The notes: generated by a model from the sequence alone, not told the origin. Shown: positions 30,601-43,613, numbered from the stretch's first letter. The stretch is 64,000 nt of DNA from Gleimia europaea ACS-120-V-Col10b (GCF_000411155.1 NZ_KE150266.1:806001-870000), one strand, 5' to 3'. Numbers and translations: made by a program.

Positions 30601-31791
30601 TTAGGAAAGAACCTCAGTTACACGACCGGAGCCAACGGTGCGGCCACCCTCACGGATAGCGAAGCCGAGGCCCGCTTCCATTGCGATCGGCTGAATAAGC
30701 TCAACCGTAATCTCGGTGGTGTCACCAGGCATAACCATGTCGGTGCCCTCAGGCAACTCGATGATGCCGGTAACGTCCGTGGTACGGAAGTAGAACTGCG
30801 GGCGGTAGTTGGTGAAGAACGGCTTGTGACGGCCACCCTCCTCCTTCTTCAGGATGTATACCTGGCCCTTGAACTTGGTGTGCGGGGTGATCGAACCCGG
30901 AATGGCTACGACCTGGCCGCGCTCAACATCTTCACGCTTGGTGCCGCGAAGAAGCAGACCACAGTTCTCGCCTGCCCAAGCTTCGTCCATCTGCTTGTGG
31001 AACATCTCGATACCGGTAACGGTGGTCTTCTGCGGCTCGCGAATACCGAGGATCTCAACCTCAGCGTTCAGCGGAAGCTTACCGCGCTCAACACGACCGG
31101 TAACAACGGTGCCACGACCGGTAATGGTGAAGACGTCCTCAATCGGCATGAGGAACGGCTTGTCCATGTCGCGCTCCGGGGTGGGGATGTACTCGTCGAC
31201 GGTCTCCATGAGATCCTCAACCGACTTTACCCAAACCGGGTCGCCCTCAAGTGCCTTAAGAGCGGAAACGCGGTGAATCGGGGTGTTGTCGCCATCGAAG
31301 TCCTGCGAAGAGAGCAGCTCGCGGATTTCTTCCTCAACGAGCTCAAGCATCTCTTCGTCATCAACCATGTCGGACTTGTTCAGTGCAACAACCAGGGTCG
31401 GCACGCCAACCTGGCGAGCAAGCAGAACGTGCTCGCGGGTCTGAGCCATCGGGCCGTCCGTTGCAGCAACAACGAGGATAGCGCCGTCCATCTGGGCAGC
31501 ACCGGTAATCATGTTCTTCACGTAGTCAGCGTGACCCGGGGCGTCAACGTGTGCGTAGTGACGCTTGTCGGTCTGGTACTCAACGTGAGAAACGTTAATG
31601 GTAATACCACGGTCGCGCTCTTCCGGAGCGTTATCAACCTGGTCGAACGGGGTGAACTCGTTCAGTTCCGGGAACTTGTCAGCCAGTACCTTGGTGATCG
31701 CCGCGGTCAGGGTCGTCTTACCGTGGTCAACGTGACCGATGGTACCGATATTTACGTGCGGTTTGGTACGCTCGAACTTGGCCTTCGCCAC
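30601..31791 (-). CDS. tuf: Elongation factor Tu
   Basis: A 396-residue EF-Tu with the G1 loop GHVDHGKT (19-26), DAPGH, NKSD and the late [12 protein letters not shown] end. Delivers aminoacyl-tRNA to the ribosome. GTG start at 31791 behind a strong AGGAGG site. It follows fusA after 139 bp; a TTAGGCT stretch in that gap is a possible -10 element for a tuf-only transcript. Confidence 0.99.
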   Translation of the reverse strand: MAKAKFERTKPHVNIGTIGHVDHGKTTLTAAITKVLADKFPELNEFTPFDQVDNAPEERDRGITINVSHVEYQTDKRHYAHVDAPGHADYVKNMITGAAQMDGAILVVAATDGPMAQTREHVLLARQVGVPTLVVALNKSDMVDDEEMLELVEEEIRELLSSQDFDGDNTPIHRVSALKALEGDPVWVKSVEDLMETVDEYIPTPERDMDKPFLMPIEDVFTITGRGTVVTGRVERGKLPLNAEVEILGIREPQKTTVTGIEMFHKQMDEAWAGENCGLLLRGTKREDVERGQVVAIPGSITPHTKFKGQVYILKKEEGGRHKPFFTNYRPQFYFRTTDVTGIIELPEGTDMVMPGDTTEITVELIQPIAMEAGLGFAIREGGRTVGSGRVTEVLS

Positions 31792-31930
31792 TTGTGTCCT
31801 CCTGGACTCGGGTAGATAAGTTCTTGTCAGCTTAGTGCTACGAAGTAGCCTAACACTTGACTTCGATTACTTACTACAGGGTTTTCATTTGTGTGGTCTT
31901 TATAACGCCACTTTTGGCTAGATCAGGCTC

Positions 31931-34048
31931 TTACTGGCCCGAAGCGTTGCCAATGATTTCCTCAGCTACTGCACGAGGAACCTCATCATAGCTATCGAAC
32001 TGCATCGAGTAGACAGCGCGACCCTGCGTCTTCGAACGCAAGTCACCCACATACCCGAACATTTCCGACAGCGGAACGAGTGCTCGCACAACCTTCACAC
32101 CGGAAGCGTCATCCATCGACTGGATGGTGCCACGACGGGAGTTCAGGTCGCCGATAACGTCGCCCATGTACTCCTCCGGAGTGCGAACCTCAACAGACAT
32201 GATCGGCTCAAGCAGTACCGGAGATGCCTTGCGGACACCCTCGCGGTACACCATTGCGCCAGCGATCTTGAACGCCATTTCAGACGAGTCCACATCGTGG
32301 TACTGGCCGTCAAGCAGCGTAGCCTTCAAGCCAACCATCGGATAACCAGCCAGGACACCAGTCTGCATGGCCTCCTGAATACCGGCGTCAACCGACGGAA
32401 TGTACTCACGCGGAACGCGGCCACCAGTGACCTCGTTGCCGAACTCGTAAGTCTTCTCGCCGTCCAGTGGGAGCGGCTCGAAACGGACGATCACCTTTGC
32501 GAACTGGCCAGAGCCACCAGTTTGCTTCTTGTGCGTGTACTCAACCTTCTCAACGGTCTTGCGGATGGTCTCGCGGTAAGCAACCATCGGCGCACCAACG
32601 TTGGCCTCAACCTTGAACTCGCGACGCATACGGTCAACCAGAACATCAAGGTGAAGCTCGCCCATACCACCAATAACCGTCTGGCCGGTCTCCTCATCGA
32701 GGCGAACGGTGAAGGTCGGGTCTTCTTCGGCTAGCTTCTGAATAGCCGTGCCGAGCTTCTCCTGATCCGCCTTCGACTTCGGCTCAATAGCCACGTGGAT
32801 AACCGGATCCGGGAAGGTCATAGACTCAAGAACAACCGGAGCGTCCTGCGCGCAAAGCGTGTCGCCCGTGGTGGTGTCCTTCAAGCCGATGAAAGCGTAG
32901 ATGTGGCCAGCGTGTGCAACATCCACAGGGTTTTCCTTGTTGGAGTGCATCTGGAACATCTTGCCGATACGCTCGCGCTTACCCTTGGTTGAGTTCATCA
33001 CGGTCTCGCCGGATGCAACCTTGCCAGAGTAAACGCGGATGTAGGTCAGCTTGCCGTAGAACGGGTGAACAGCAACCTTGAACGCCAGAGCCGAGAACGG
33101 CTCGTTCTCATCTGCGTGACGCTCAACAACGGTCTCTTCATCGCCAACCTTCGTGCCCTTAACGGAAGGCACATCCAGAGGCGACGGCAGGTACGAGACC
33201 ACGCCGTCAAGCATGACCTGAACGCCCTTATTCTTAAACGCAGAACCACAGAACACCGGGTAAGCCTGCGAAGAAATCGTGAGCTCGCGAACGCCAGCAC
33301 GAATCTGATCGTTGGTCAGTTCACCCTCTTCAAGGTAAATGTCCATGAGCTCTTCGTTAGCCTCAGCCGCAGCTTCGATCAGAGCCTCGCGGTACTCCTC
33401 CGCCTCAGCCTGCAGCTCCGCCGGAATCTCTTCCTCAACCACGCGCGCACCATAAAGATCGTTGCCATCCTCATCCTTTTCCGGGAAGTAGACGGCCTTC
33501 ATCTTCATGATGTCAACAACGCCCTGGAAGTCGGCTTCCGCGCCAATCGGGAACGCCATGACGATCGGGGTTGCACCCAGACGATCCTTAATGGTCTGCA
33601 CCGAGTACTTGAAGTTCGCGCCCAGCTTATCCATCTTGTTGATGAAGCAAATACGCGGAACATCGTACTTGTCAGCCTGACGCCAAACGGTTTCAGACTG
33701 CGGCTCAACGCCTTCCTTACCGTCGAACACCGCTACCGCGCCGTCAAGCACGCGCAGCGAACGCTCCACCTCAACGGTGAAGTCAACGTGTCCGGGGGTA
33801 TCAATAATGTTGATCTGGTTGTCATTCCAGAAACAGGTGGTAGCAGCGGACGTAATGGTAATGCCGCGCTCTTTCTCCTGCTCCATCCAGTCCATCGTGC
33901 CAGCACCGTCGTGGGTCTCACCCAGCTTGTAGTTGATGCCGGTGTAGAAAAGGATGCGTTCTGTAACTGTGGTCTTACCAGCATCGATGTGAGCCATGAT
34001 GCCGATATTGCGGACCTTCGTGAGGTCAGTGAACACCTCTTGTGCCAC
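31931..34048 (-). CDS. fusA: Elongation factor G
   Basis: A 705-residue EF-G of normal length: G domain with [20 protein letters not shown], the switch [14 protein letters not shown] and [10 protein letters not shown]; domain IV with [16 protein letters not shown]-terminal [19 protein letters not shown]. Drives translocation. GTG start at 34048. Follows rpsG by 42 bp. Confidence 0.99.
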   Translation of the reverse strand: MAQEVFTDLTKVRNIGIMAHIDAGKTTVTERILFYTGINYKLGETHDGAGTMDWMEQEKERGITITSAATTCFWNDNQINIIDTPGHVDFTVEVERSLRVLDGAVAVFDGKEGVEPQSETVWRQADKYDVPRICFINKMDKLGANFKYSVQTIKDRLGATPIVMAFPIGAEADFQGVVDIMKMKAVYFPEKDEDGNDLYGARVVEEEIPAELQAEAEEYREALIEAAAEANEELMDIYLEEGELTNDQIRAGVRELTISSQAYPVFCGSAFKNKGVQVMLDGVVSYLPSPLDVPSVKGTKVGDEETVVERHADENEPFSALAFKVAVHPFYGKLTYIRVYSGKVASGETVMNSTKGKRERIGKMFQMHSNKENPVDVAHAGHIYAFIGLKDTTTGDTLCAQDAPVVLESMTFPDPVIHVAIEPKSKADQEKLGTAIQKLAEEDPTFTVRLDEETGQTVIGGMGELHLDVLVDRMRREFKVEANVGAPMVAYRETIRKTVEKVEYTHKKQTGGSGQFAKVIVRFEPLPLDGEKTYEFGNEVTGGRVPREYIPSVDAGIQEAMQTGVLAGYPMVGLKATLLDGQYHDVDSSEMAFKIAGAMVYREGVRKASPVLLEPIMSVEVRTPEEYMGDVIGDLNSRRGTIQSMDDASGVKVVRALVPLSEMFGYVGDLRSKTQGRAVYSMQFDSYDEVPRAVAEEIIGNASGQ

Positions 34049-34090
34049 GTGTGTTTCCTTCGCTTGTTAGATCTATGAGCCCAGCTGGGA

Positions 34091-34561
34091 TTACCAGCGG
34101 TAGTGAGCGAAAGCCTTGTTGGACTCCGCCATCTTGTGCATGTCTTCACGACGCTTCACAGCGCCACCGAGGCCGTTGGACGCATCGATAATCTCGTTCA
34201 TAAGGCGCTCGGTCATGGTCTTCTCACGACGCTGGCGCGAGAAGTCAACCAGCCAGCGAAGAGCAAGAGTGGTACCACGCGAGGAACGAACCTCCACCGG
34301 AACCTGGTAGGTTGCGCCACCCACACGACGGGAGCGAACCTCAAGGGTGGGGCGAATGTTTTCAAGCGCGCGCTTCAAAACTGCAACCGGATCCTGCTCA
34401 GTCTTTTGCGCAACGCCCTCAAGAGCGCCGTACACAATCCGCTGAGCAACGGAACGCTTGCCGTCAAGCAGCACGCGGTTAACCAGCTGGCTAACAACCT
34501 TCGAACCGTAAATCGGATCCTCAACTAGAGGGCGCTTGGGAGCTGGACCTTTACGAGGCAT
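34091..34561 (-). CDS. rpsG: 30S ribosomal protein S7
   Basis: A 156-residue S7 with [20 protein letters not shown] and [20 protein letters not shown]. The assembly-initiating protein of the 30S head. Overlaps rpsL by one base. Confidence 0.98.
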   Translation of the reverse strand: MPRKGPAPKRPLVEDPIYGSKVVSQLVNRVLLDGKRSVAQRIVYGALEGVAQKTEQDPVAVLKRALENIRPTLEVRSRRVGGATYQVPVEVRSSRGTTLALRWLVDFSRQRREKTMTERLMNEIIDASNGLGGAVKRREDMHKMAESNKAFAHYRW

Positions 34562-34935
34562 TACTTCTTCTCCTTCTTTGCACCATAGTGGGAACGAGCC
34601 TGCTGACGACCGCGAACACCCTGCGTATCGAGAGCGCCACGAACGATGTGGTAACGAACACCCGGGAGGTCCTTCACACGACCACCGCGAACGAGCACGA
34701 TCGAGTGCTCCTGCAGGTTGTGACCCTCACCGGGAATGTAAGCCGTGACCTCAATACCTGAGGAAAGGCGAACACGAGCCACCTTACGAAGAGCCGAGTT
34801 CGGCTTCTTAGGCGTGGTGGTAAATACGCGAGTGCAGACACCGCGGCGCTGAGGGCTTCCCTTCAGTGCGGGCGTTGCTGCCTTCGCCGGCTTGGTGCTG
34901 CGTCCCTTGCGCACCAGTTGCTGGATGGTAGGCAC
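34561..34935 (-). CDS. rpsL: 30S ribosomal protein S12
   Basis: A 124-residue S12 from a GTG at 34935, giving the family start [14 protein letters not shown]. Nine further open codons upstream are not family sequence. Lys43 and Lys88, whose changes give streptomycin resistance, are both wild type. First gene of the rpsL-rpsG-fusA-tuf operon with a good promoter about 230 bp upstream. Confidence 0.97.
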   Translation of the reverse strand: MPTIQQLVRKGRSTKPAKAATPALKGSPQRRGVCTRVFTTTPKKPNSALRKVARVRLSSGIEVTAYIPGEGHNLQEHSIVLVRGGRVKDLPGVRYHIVRGALDTQGVRGRQQARSHYGAKKEKK

Positions 34936-35166
34936 TACTTCTCCGTCTTCCTTAAACAACAAACTTTTAGTATCGCGACGCCGAAACGCTTACGCGCTAC
35001 CCCGAGTGGACACACTGGTGTCCGCCGGGGCCGGCCCGCCAACAGCCTCACAGTCGCATATCGTGAGGGTTAAGGATGACGTCCGGAGCTCAGACGAACA
35101 GTCAAAGAGCCCACTTGTCAGAAAAATCTGCACGGTGGATACCCGGCGACGCGGGCACCGTCGTCA

Positions 35167-35196
35167 AATATATGGCTTTCAGCCGGCAAAGGTCAA
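35167..35196 (-). promoter_or_regulatory. Promoter of the rpsL operon
   Basis: On the minus strand TTGACC (35191-35196), an 18-bp spacer and TATATT (35167-35172), the best sigma-70-type pair seen in the window. Transcription should start near 35160. Confidence 0.65.
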
Positions 35197-35290
35197 TACT
35201 GCGCCGGTTTAGAGGCGCCTATTGTGCCTGATTTAACAATGCCACAGCTCCTAATACCCCACGCTGCCTCGGCCCCTGCCCACAATTTAG

Positions 35291-35318
35291 TTTCGCCCCC
35301 TCCGCAGAGGGGGCGAAA
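35291..35318 (-). terminator. Terminator after rpoC
   Basis: An 11-bp stem (TTTCGCCCCCT/AGGGGGCGAAA) with a 6-nt loop, 22 bp past the rpoC stop; the descending arm ends in TTT-AAACTAAATTG on the minus strand. Confidence 0.7.
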
Positions 35319-35340
35319 TCTAAATGCGCTTCAAACCGGA

Positions 35341-38300
35341 TTAGCGGAAGTCGCTATCTGAGAACGGGGCGCCGAAGTCGATCGAGTCGAGCGAAGCGAG
35401 GAACGCCTCGTCCACCTCACCGACCTGGAAATCAGCCTCAACGTAATCCGCGTTAGCCATCGCCTCTGGCGTGGGCTCCACGTGAATCTTGTTGTAGCGC
35501 GCAAGACCCGTACCAGCCGGGATGAGCTTACCGAGAATCACGTTCTCCTTCAGACCAATCAGCGGATCCGACTTCGCGCTAATAGCAGCCTCGGTCAAGA
35601 TCTTCGTGGTCTCCTGGAACGAAGCCGCAGCCAGCCACGAGTCCGTAGCCAGCGAAGCCTTCGTGATACCCATCAGCTCCGGACGGCCCGCAGCCGGGCG
35701 TCCACCCTGAGCCACCGTTGCACGGTTGATGCGCTTGAAGTCGACCTCGTCAACTAGCTGGCCGGGCAAAAGCTCCGTGTCGCCCGGATCGTCCAGAACC
35801 GTGACGCGGCGCAGCATCTGACGAACAATCACCTCAATGTGCTTGGAGTGAATGTCCACGCCCTGCGAGCGGTACACTTCCTGCACCTCATCGACCAGCT
35901 GACGCTGCGTTTCCGATTTGTTGCGGATGCGAAGCATCTTCTTCGGGTCCAGACGACCCGTGGTGAGCTTCGTGCCAACCGCGATGTGCTCGCCTTCCTC
36001 CACAAGGAGTTCCTGACGGCGCGAAACCTCAACCACAAGATCCGCCTCGCCATCATCACGAGTGATCACAATCTTACGGTTAGTCGGATCCGTATCATCG
36101 ATGTGGACCTTTCCTGCTGCCTCCGCCATCGTTGCTTCACCCTTCGGGGTGCGAGCTTCGAAAAGCTCCTGCACACGTGGCAGACCCTGGGTAATATCCG
36201 CAGCCGATGCAACACCACCGGTGTGGAAGGTACGCATCGTCAACTGAGTACCGGGCTCACCAATCGACTGTGCCGCGATAATACCCACGGCCTCACCGAT
36301 GTCAACGCGCTTACCCGACGCGAGCGAACGGCCGTAGCAAGCCGCACAGGTGCCCGTAGCGGACTCACAGTAAAGCACCGAACGCACCTTAATGGTGGTG
36401 ATGCCTGCGGCCACAAGCTTGTCGATCAAGACGTCGCCCACATCCGAACCTGCCTCGGCAACCACGTTGCCCTCAGCGTCCTTCGCGTCAGCCGCGAGAG
36501 TACGCGCGTAAGCGGTGGTTTCCACGGTGTCGAGGCGGTGTGCCTTGCCCTCTTCGTCCAGCTCAGCGATATCCATGTTGATACCGCGACGCGTGCCACA
36601 GTCTTCCTCGTGCACCACGACGTCCTGTGACACGTCCACGAGACGACGCGTCAAGTAACCGGAGTCAGCGGTACGAAGAGCCGTATCAGCCAGACCCTTA
36701 CGAGCACCGTGAGTTGCAATAAAGTACTCCAGAACCGTCAGGCCCTCGCGGTAGTTAGCCTTAATCGGACGCTCAATGAGCTTTTGCTTCGGGTCCGATA
36801 CAAGGCCACGCATACCGGCCAGCTGACGCACCTGATCCCAGTTACCACGAGCACCAGAATCAACCATCTGGAACAGGTTGTTGCGCTCCGGGAATGCTTC
36901 TTCCATCGCGTCCGCAACCTCACGGGTTGCGGTGGTCCAGATTTCAACCAGCGCGTTGTAACGCTCGTCTTCCGTGATCTTACCGATCTCGTAGTCACGC
37001 TGAATCCGCGCTGCCGCTGCCTCGTGCTGGGCAAGAATCTCGCCCTTATTTGGCGGCGTCATGATGTCATCAAACGCAATGGTGAGGCCCGACCAGGTGG
37101 ACCAGTAGAAGCCCGCTGCCTTAAGGGCGTCAAGCGACTCGGCAACCAGAACCTTCGGGTAAAGCTCTGCAAGGTCGTTGACAACCTTGCCGAGAACCTT
37201 CTTGTTCACTACAGCCTCAACGTAGGGGTACTCCACCGGAAGCAGATCGTTGAACAGGGCGCGACCAAGCGAAGTTTCCAGCTCGATCGGGTCACCCTCG
37301 CTCCAACCTTCTGGAGCCACCCAGTTCTTCGGCGGCACGATATCCGTGAAACGAATGATCGCGCGCGCGTTCAGGTGCAGATCGCCACGATCGAACGCCA
37401 TGATTGCCTCGGCAACAGAGCTGAAGTGCGGCAGGATCGGCTCGCCCGTCTGCTCGTTACGCGCAACCGGAATCGACGAATCCGGGTTCAGCGTGAGGTG
37501 GTACAAGCCAATAATCATGTCGTGCGACGGCATGGTCACCGGACGGCCATCCGACGGCTTCAAAATGTTGTTCGAAGACAGCATGAGGATGCGCGCCTCA
37601 GCCTGTGCCTCCGCACCAAGCGGAAGGTGCACGGCCATTTGGTCACCGTCGAAGTCAGCGTTAAATGCGCCACAAACCAGCGGGTGTAGCTGAATAGCCT
37701 TACCCTCAATAAGCTGCGGTTCGAACGCCTGAATGCCAAGGCGGTGAAGCGTAGGTGCACGGTTCAGCAGAACCGGGTGCTCGCGAATAACCTCGTCGAG
37801 AACGTCCCACACCTCGGGGCGCGAACGATCAACCTTACGCTGCGCGGCCTTAATGTTCTGCGCGTACTTCTTCTCAATAAGGCGCTTCATAACGAATGGC
37901 TTGAACAACTCCAGCGCCATCTGCTTAGGCAGACCACACTGGTGTAGCTTCAGCTGCGGACCAACGACGATGACCGAACGGCCCGAGTAGTCCACGCGCT
38001 TACCAAGAAGGTTCTGACGGAAACGACCCTGCTTACCCTTAAGCATGTCGGACAGCGACTTCAACGGGCGGTTACCCGGACCGGAGACCGGGCGGCCGCG
38101 ACGGCCGTTATCAAACAGGGCATCGACAGATTCTTGCAGCATGCGCTTTTCGTTATTCACGATAATTTCCGGAGCGTTTAGCTCAAGAAGACGCTTCAAA
38201 CGGTTGTTGCGGTTAATCACGCGGCGGTACAAATCGTTAAGATCCGAGGTCGCGAAGCGGCCACCATCGAGCTGCACCATCGGACGCAAGTCCGGTGGAA

Positions 38301-39258
38301 TCACCGGGATAGCGTCCAGAACCATCGCCTCAGGCACGTTATCCGTAGTGAGGAACGCGTTCACAACCTTCAAACGCTTAAGCGCACGCGTCTTACGCTG
38401 GCCAGTACCGGTAGCGATAATCTCGCGCAGAGCCTCAGCCTCGGCTTCAAGATCGAAAGACTGCAGACGCTTTTGAATAGCGGCAGCGCCCATCGCACCC
38501 TTGAAGTAAATGCCGTAGCGAGCCTGCATGTCGCGGTAAACGAGCTCGTCACCCTCCAGGTCACCAACCTGCAGGTTCATGAACTTGTCCCACACCTCTT
38601 CAAGGCGGGCCAGCTTTTGGTCGTAGCCACGACGGATCGCGTTCATGTCACGCTCACCAGCACGGCGCTCGCGGTCGCGAGTCTCCTGCTTGTTGCCCTT
38701 TGCTTCCATCTCGGCAAGACGGGCTTCAAGAGCTTCGGCGCGGGCATTAATGTCGGCCTCGCGGCGAGCCTCAATGTTCTTGCGCTCAACCTCAAGCTCG
38801 TTACGCAGCGTCGGTAGATCCTCGCGGCGAGCCTCCTCATCAACCTCAGTGATCATGTAGGCCGCAAAGTAGATGACCTTCTCAAGATCCTTTGGTGCAA
38901 GATCAAGCAGGTATCCAAGGCGTGACGGCACACCCTTGAAGTACCAAATGTGCGTCACAGGAGCCGCAAGCTCAATGTGGCCCATGCGCTCACGACGCAC
39001 GTCCGCACGCGCTACCTCCACACCGCATCGCTCACACACGATGCCCTTGTAACGCACGCGCTTGTACTTACCGCACGCACACTCCCAGTCCCGCGTGGGA
39101 CCGAAAATACGCTCGCAGAACAAACCGTCCTTTTCCGGCTTGAGCGTACGGTAGTTGATCGTTTCTGGTTTCTTTACTTCGCCGTGGCTCCACTCGTGGA
39201 TGTCGTCAAGAGTCGCCAGTCCAATGTGAAGCTTGTCGAAAGCATTGGCGTCGATCAA
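35341..39258 (-). CDS. rpoC: RNA polymerase beta' subunit
   Basis: A 1305-residue beta' subunit. The N-terminal zinc ribbon uses Cys60, Cys62, Cys75 and Cys78; the catalytic NADFDGDQ loop is at 533-540; the second zinc site lies in [15 protein letters not shown]. The charged coiled insertion around residues 150-225 is actinobacterial in type. Translation appears to begin at TTG (39258) behind AAGGAAA; no ATG is near. The gap to rpoB is 120 bp. Confidence 0.98.
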   Translation of the reverse strand: MIDANAFDKLHIGLATLDDIHEWSHGEVKKPETINYRTLKPEKDGLFCERIFGPTRDWECACGKYKRVRYKGIVCERCGVEVARADVRRERMGHIELAAPVTHIWYFKGVPSRLGYLLDLAPKDLEKVIYFAAYMITEVDEEARREDLPTLRNELEVERKNIEARREADINARAEALEARLAEMEAKGNKQETRDRERRAGERDMNAIRRGYDQKLARLEEVWDKFMNLQVGDLEGDELVYRDMQARYGIYFKGAMGAAAIQKRLQSFDLEAEAEALREIIATGTGQRKTRALKRLKVVNAFLTTDNVPEAMVLDAIPVIPPDLRPMVQLDGGRFATSDLNDLYRRVINRNNRLKRLLELNAPEIIVNNEKRMLQESVDALFDNGRRGRPVSGPGNRPLKSLSDMLKGKQGRFRQNLLGKRVDYSGRSVIVVGPQLKLHQCGLPKQMALELFKPFVMKRLIEKKYAQNIKAAQRKVDRSRPEVWDVLDEVIREHPVLLNRAPTLHRLGIQAFEPQLIEGKAIQLHPLVCGAFNADFDGDQMAVHLPLGAEAQAEARILMLSSNNILKPSDGRPVTMPSHDMIIGLYHLTLNPDSSIPVARNEQTGEPILPHFSSVAEAIMAFDRGDLHLNARAIIRFTDIVPPKNWVAPEGWSEGDPIELETSLGRALFNDLLPVEYPYVEAVVNKKVLGKVVNDLAELYPKVLVAESLDALKAAGFYWSTWSGLTIAFDDIMTPPNKGEILAQHEAAAARIQRDYEIGKITEDERYNALVEIWTTATREVADAMEEAFPERNNLFQMVDSGARGNWDQVRQLAGMRGLVSDPKQKLIERPIKANYREGLTVLEYFIATHGARKGLADTALRTADSGYLTRRLVDVSQDVVVHEEDCGTRRGINMDIAELDEEGKAHRLDTVETTAYARTLAADAKDAEGNVVAEAGSDVGDVLIDKLVAAGITTIKVRSVLYCESATGTCAACYGRSLASGKRVDIGEAVGIIAAQSIGEPGTQLTMRTFHTGGVASAADITQGLPRVQELFEARTPKGEATMAEAAGKVHIDDTDPTNRKIVITRDDGEADLVVEVSRRQELLVEEGEHIAVGTKLTTGRLDPKKMLRIRNKSETQRQLVDEVQEVYRSQGVDIHSKHIEVIVRQMLRRVTVLDDPGDTELLPGQLVDEVDFKRINRATVAQGGRPAAGRPELMGITKASLATDSWLAAASFQETTKILTEAAISAKSDPLIGLKENVILGKLIPAGTGLARYNKIHVEPTPEAMANADYVEADFQVGEVDEAFLASLDSIDFGAPFSDSDFR

Positions 39259-39378
39259 AGTGTTTCCTTCTGTAGTACACCGGGTCCAGCGTTGGATGGT
39301 CCGGCTCCCCTACCGCCCGCTGGAGCGGCAAAGGCGCCTTCCCGCCACCACCTAAAACCGAGGTGGCGGGTAGGCGGA

Positions 39379-42300
39379 CTAAATGTCATCAAGCAGTGCG
39401 CCCGCATTCGGACGAGTGTCGAGCGTAATGCCGAGCTCCTCCGAAGCTGAACGCGCCGAATCGCTTTGCGTAGCGAGATCAATCGCGTTGCCGAAAGCGT
39501 CAAGAGCCTCAACGTTCAAGCACAGCGAACGCATCTCATACATGAGGACGCGGAAAGACTCAGGAATACCCGGCTCCGGGATGTCTTCGCCCTTCACGAT
39601 CGAGTTCACAACCGAAACACGACCCTGCATGTCGTCCGACTTGATGGTGAGCAACTCCTGCAGAGCGTAGGCGGCGCCGTAAGCTTCAAGCGCCCACACC
39701 TCCATCTCACCAAAGCGCTGGCCACCGAACTGGGCCTTACCACCAAGCGGCTGCTGCGTGATCATCGAGTACGGGCCCGTGGAACGAGCGTGAATCTTGT
39801 CATCCACCAGGTGGTGCAGCTTCAGCATGTAGGTGTAGCCAACCGCGATACGGCCCGGGAACGGTTCACCGGAGCGGCCGTCGAACAGCTGCGCCTTACC
39901 GCTGGCGTCAATCAGACGATCACCGTCGCGGTTAGGCAGCGTATTCGAGAGCAGCCCCTTCAACGCCTCCGGCTCCAAGCCGTCGAACACCGGCGTAGCA
40001 ACATTCGTACGAGCCGGGGCCTTAATGCCCTCCTCGGGAATGTACTTAGCCCAGTTCTCGCCGTTCTTCACAGCCTCGGAAACGTCCCAACCCATCGCGG
40101 CAATCCAGCCAAGGTGGTATTCCAAAACCTGACCGAGGTTCATGCGCGGCGGCACACCCAGCGGGTTCAAAATGATGTCAACCGGTGTGCCATCTTCAAG
40201 GAACGGCATGTCTTCCACCGGAAGTACCTTCGACACAACGCCCTTATTGCCGTGACGGCCAGCGAGCTTATCGCCGATCGTGATCTTACGGCGTTGCGCC
40301 ACGTAGACGCGCACCTTCTGCTGCACGCCCGGCTGGAGGTCATCCTCATCCGCGTTCTGTTCGCGAACACCGATCACGATGCCGGACTCGCCGTGCGGCA
40401 CGCGCATCGATGTGTCTCGCACCTCGCGCGCCTTCTCCCCGAAGATAGCGCGAAGTAGACGTTCTTCCGAAGTCAGTTCGGTCTCACCCTTCGGCGTGAC
40501 CTTGCCAACCAGGATGTCGCCAGCCTCAACCTCGGCGCCAATACGCACGATACCGCGCTCGTCAAGATCCGCGAGCGCATCCTCGGAAACGTTGGGGAGG
40601 TCACGAGTGATCTCTTCGTAACCCAGCTTCGTTTCGCGGGCCGCGATCTCGTATTCCTCAATGTGGATCGAGGTGAGGAGGTCATCTTGTACAACGCGAC
40701 GCGACAAAATGATCGCATCCTCGTAGTTGAGCCCCTCCCACGACATGTATGCAACCAGGAGGTTCTTACCCAGCGCAAGTTCGCCGCCCTGCGTTGCCGG
40801 GCCATCTGCAATCAGATCGCCAACCTCAACGCGGTCTCCCTCGTTAACTGCCACAATCTGGTTGGTGCAGTTACCCGGGTTAGAACGGCCAAACTTCTCC
40901 AGGCGGTAGGAATCCGTACTGCCCTCATCCGTCGTCACAACAACAAGATCAGCGGAAACCTCGGTTACCACGCCGGCTCGCTTCGCGGTCACCATTTCGC
41001 CAGAGTCCATGGCTGCGCGGCGTTCAATACCGGTACCCACCAGCGGGGCTTCCGTGGTGAGGAGCGGCACGGCCTGGCGCTGCATGTTAGCGCCCATGAG
41101 AGCACGGTTAGCATCGTCGTGCTCCAGGAACGGGATAGCGGCGGTAGCAACCGACACCATCTGGCGCGCCGACACGTCCATCAGGTCGATTTCATCAACC
41201 GGAACCAGTGCCGGGTCCTCGCCCGCAATACGGCAGACCACAGACTCGTCAACGAAACGGTTATTCTCATCCAGCGCCGCCGAAGCCTGCGCGATCGGGT
41301 GCGCGTTCTCTTCATCAGCCGTCAAGTAGTGGATCTCGTCCGTAACCTGGCCGTCCCGCACCACGCGGAACGGGGTCTCGATGAAGCCAAACGGGTTAAT
41401 ACGCGCGTAGGTTGCAAGCGAACCAATAAGACCAATGTTTGGACCTTCAGGCGTCTCAATCGGGCACATACGCCCGTAGTGAGACGGGTGCACGTCACGA
41501 ACCTCCATGCCGGCGCGATCACGCGAAAGACCACCCGGGCCAAGAGCCGACAGGCGACGCTTGTGCGTCAGGCCCGCGAGCGGGTTGTTCTGGTCCATGA
41601 ACTGCGACAGCTGCGAAGTTCCAAAAAACTCCTTAATAGCAGCTGTAACCGGGCGAATGTTGATAAGTGAGGTAGGAGTTATCGCCTCAATATCCTGCGT
41701 GGTCATGCGCTCACGGATGGTGCGCTCCATTCGCGCCATACCGGTGCGAACCTGCGCCTGAATGAGCTCACCCACAGCGCGGATACGACGGTTACCGAAG
41801 TGGTCGATATCGTCAACCTCAAGCGGGAGCAGAACCGGCTCGCCACCGCGCATGCCCGGGAACTTAATCTGATCACGCTCGCGACCAGTTGCATTACCGC
41901 GCTTATGGAGGGCAAGTAGGTACTTAACCGTAGCGACGATGTCTTCCAAACGTAGCGTGGACTCGTCCAGGTCAGCTTCAAGACCAAGCTTCTTGTTGAT
42001 CTTGTAGCGCCCCACCTTTGCTAGGTCGTAGCGCTTAGGCGTGAAGTAGAAGTTATTCAGCAAGTTCTGCGCGGCCTCGGCCGAAACCTGCTCACCCGGA
42101 CGGATCTTACGGTAAATATCCGTAAGCGCCTCTTCCTGAGTGGTAACCGTGTCTTTTTCCAGGGTCTCAAGCAGAACCGGGTAGTCCTCAAACTCAACGC
42201 GAAGCTCCGACTCGGTCATGCCCAGTGCCTTCAAGAAGTGCGTTACCGGCTGCTTACGCTTGCGGTCAATACGCACGCCAACGGCGTCACGCTTATCGAT

Positions 42301-42891
42301 CTCAAACTCCAGCCATGCGCCACGCGAAGGAATGATCTTCGCCGAATAGATCGTGCGGTCTGAAGTTTTATCCGCGATGGCCTCGAAGTAGACACCCGGG
42401 GAACGGACGAGCTGGGACACAACCACACGCTCAGTACCGTTAATAATGAAGGTGCCACGCTCCGTCATGAGCGGGAAGTCGCCCAGGAACACCGTCTGCG
42501 ACTTGATTTCACCCGTTGTCTGATTCATGAAGTCCGCTTGAACATACAGCGAAGCCTCATACGTCTTGTCTTTTTCGCGGCACTCCTCAACCGTGTACCT
42601 CGGCGGTTCAAAGTGGAACTCGCGGAAGTCCAGTGCCATCGTGTTACCGACGTCTTCAATCGGAGAAATCTCTGCGAAGATGTCCTCCAACCCCGAGGTA
42701 GTTGGTAGCTTCTGAGCGCCAGAAGCATTCGCCTTCTCAACCCGCTCACGCCACTGGTCAGTTCCGAGAAGCCACTCGAAGCTCTCCACCTGGAGGCTAA
42801 GGAGGTTTGGCGCTTGCATCGGCTCGCGCAACTGCGCGAAAGAAATTCGTTTATTCGTGTGCTTTGCGGCAGATTCGCTCTGTGCAGCCAA
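39379..42891 (-). CDS. rpoB: RNA polymerase beta subunit
   Basis: A 1170-residue beta subunit. The rifampicin pocket (about 425-455) has wild-type Asp433, His443 and Ser448 in FMDQNN and [10 protein letters not shown]. The C-terminus has [19 protein letters not shown], which clamps onto beta'. The start is TTG at 42891 with an AAGGAT site 6 bases before it. A strong hairpin separates it from rplL, so it likely has its own promoter. Confidence 0.98.
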   Translation of the reverse strand: MAAQSESAAKHTNKRISFAQLREPMQAPNLLSLQVESFEWLLGTDQWRERVEKANASGAQKLPTTSGLEDIFAEISPIEDVGNTMALDFREFHFEPPRYTVEECREKDKTYEASLYVQADFMNQTTGEIKSQTVFLGDFPLMTERGTFIINGTERVVVSQLVRSPGVYFEAIADKTSDRTIYSAKIIPSRGAWLEFEIDKRDAVGVRIDRKRKQPVTHFLKALGMTESELRVEFEDYPVLLETLEKDTVTTQEEALTDIYRKIRPGEQVSAEAAQNLLNNFYFTPKRYDLAKVGRYKINKKLGLEADLDESTLRLEDIVATVKYLLALHKRGNATGRERDQIKFPGMRGGEPVLLPLEVDDIDHFGNRRIRAVGELIQAQVRTGMARMERTIRERMTTQDIEAITPTSLINIRPVTAAIKEFFGTSQLSQFMDQNNPLAGLTHKRRLSALGPGGLSRDRAGMEVRDVHPSHYGRMCPIETPEGPNIGLIGSLATYARINPFGFIETPFRVVRDGQVTDEIHYLTADEENAHPIAQASAALDENNRFVDESVVCRIAGEDPALVPVDEIDLMDVSARQMVSVATAAIPFLEHDDANRALMGANMQRQAVPLLTTEAPLVGTGIERRAAMDSGEMVTAKRAGVVTEVSADLVVVTTDEGSTDSYRLEKFGRSNPGNCTNQIVAVNEGDRVEVGDLIADGPATQGGELALGKNLLVAYMSWEGLNYEDAIILSRRVVQDDLLTSIHIEEYEIAARETKLGYEEITRDLPNVSEDALADLDERGIVRIGAEVEAGDILVGKVTPKGETELTSEERLLRAIFGEKAREVRDTSMRVPHGESGIVIGVREQNADEDDLQPGVQQKVRVYVAQRRKITIGDKLAGRHGNKGVVSKVLPVEDMPFLEDGTPVDIILNPLGVPPRMNLGQVLEYHLGWIAAMGWDVSEAVKNGENWAKYIPEEGIKAPARTNVATPVFDGLEPEALKGLLSNTLPNRDGDRLIDASGKAQLFDGRSGEPFPGRIAVGYTYMLKLHHLVDDKIHARSTGPYSMITQQPLGGKAQFGGQRFGEMEVWALEAYGAAYALQELLTIKSDDMQGRVSVVNSIVKGEDIPEPGIPESFRVLMYEMRSLCLNVEALDAFGNAIDLATQSDSARSASEELGITLDTRPNAGALLDDI

Positions 42892-42996
42892 AGGGGATCC
42901 TTCCCTGCTTTACTAATAATCAGCGCGCACGCCTCGAACCCCTCGTGTGATCCATGCCCAACCCACGCTCAGCGCATTCATTAATTGCGTGCAGGC

Positions 42997-43002
42997 ATAG
43001 TA
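42997..43002 (-). promoter_or_regulatory. Possible -10 element for rpoB
   Basis: TACTAT on the minus strand about 105 bp before the rpoB start. The -35 region is poor, so the call rests on the -10 and on the terminator upstream. Confidence 0.35.
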
Positions 43003-43170
43003 CACCTCGGATACAGGCGTAATGATCAGAATATCGAAGACGAGTTGCAAAACTCTACTCTTCGGCGCGTGCATTCCATCACTTTCACAAAAGCGTGTAG
43101 CATGCCGGCCGGAGTCGTGGTGGACTAAAGCAAGACCGCGAGTAAAGCCTACAAACGCGGGGGCACGGAG

Positions 43171-43212
43171 ACTAAAAGGGCGCGTGAGGAACCCCTCACG
43201 CGCCCTTTTAGT
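43171..43212 (-). terminator. Terminator after rplL
   Basis: A perfect 19-bp stem (ACTAAAAGGGCGCGTGAGG and complement) with a 4-nt loop, 14 bp past the rplL stop; the descending arm ends CCCTTTTAGT. Lies between rplL and rpoB, where E. coli has a partial terminator. Confidence 0.8.
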
Positions 43213-43226
43213 AGCTTGAGCAGAAA

Positions 43227-43613
43227 CTACTTAACGGTGACGGTGCCACCAGCAGCCTCGATGTCAGCCTTGGCCTTCTCAGCGTCTTCCTTCGAAACAC
43301 CGGAAAGAATGGTGGCCGGAGCTGCCTCAACCTTGTCCTTGGTGTCCTTCAGGCCCTCGCCCGTAATGGCCTTAACAGCCTTGATAACCTGGACCTTCTT
43401 GTCGCCAGCAGCCTCAAGAATGACGTCGAACTCGGTCTGAGCCTCAGCAGCCGGAGCGTCGCCACCAGCAGCCGGAGCTGCAGCAACAGCGGCAACCGGA
43501 GCGGCAGCCTCAACATCGAACTCTTCCTCGAACTTCTTGATGAAGTCGGACAGTTCAACGAGGGTTAGTTCCTTGAAAGCATCAATGAGCTCTTCAGCGG
43601 TGAGCTTTGCCAT
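43227..43613 (-). CDS. rplL: 50S ribosomal protein L7/L12
   Basis: A 128-residue stalk protein. N-terminal dimer domain [20 protein letters not shown], Ala/Gly-rich hinge around residues 35-55, and C-terminal factor-binding domain with [18 protein letters not shown]. The ATG at 43613 is preferred over one six codons upstream. Confidence 0.97.
   Translation of the reverse strand: MAKLTAEELIDAFKELTLVELSDFIKKFEEEFDVEAAAPVAAVAAAPAAGGDAPAAEAQTEFDVILEAAGDKKVQVIKAVKAITGEGLKDTKDKVEAAPATILSGVSKEDAEKAKADIEAAGGTVTVK

Larger units (their letters stand above)
34936..35340. other. 405-bp region between rpoC and rpsL
   Basis: Contains the rpoC terminator (35291-35318), the rpsL promoter (35167-35196) and a leader of about 225 nt with a CCTCAC/GTGAGG stem near 35045-35067 and a GC-rich block at 35021-35042. 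No ORF is convincing. Confidence 0.6.
42892..43226. other. 335-bp region between rplL and rpoB
   Basis: Contains the rplL hairpin (43171-43212) and the presumed rpoB promoter, with TACTAT at 42997-43002. The rest shows no ORF of note and no further strong hairpin. Confidence 0.55.

Noticed and set aside
30826..31815. A 329-residue plus-strand frame opposite tuf
   Set aside because: It is the complement of a highly biased, unmistakable EF-Tu gene; long antisense frames arise there from codon bias.
33065..34078. A 337-residue plus-strand frame opposite fusA
   Set aside because: Same reason: antisense to a fully conserved EF-G coding region, with no recognisable protein features.
36709..40458. 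Two frames of more than 320 residues opposite rpoC and rpoB
   Set aside because: Antisense shadows of conserved polymerase genes.
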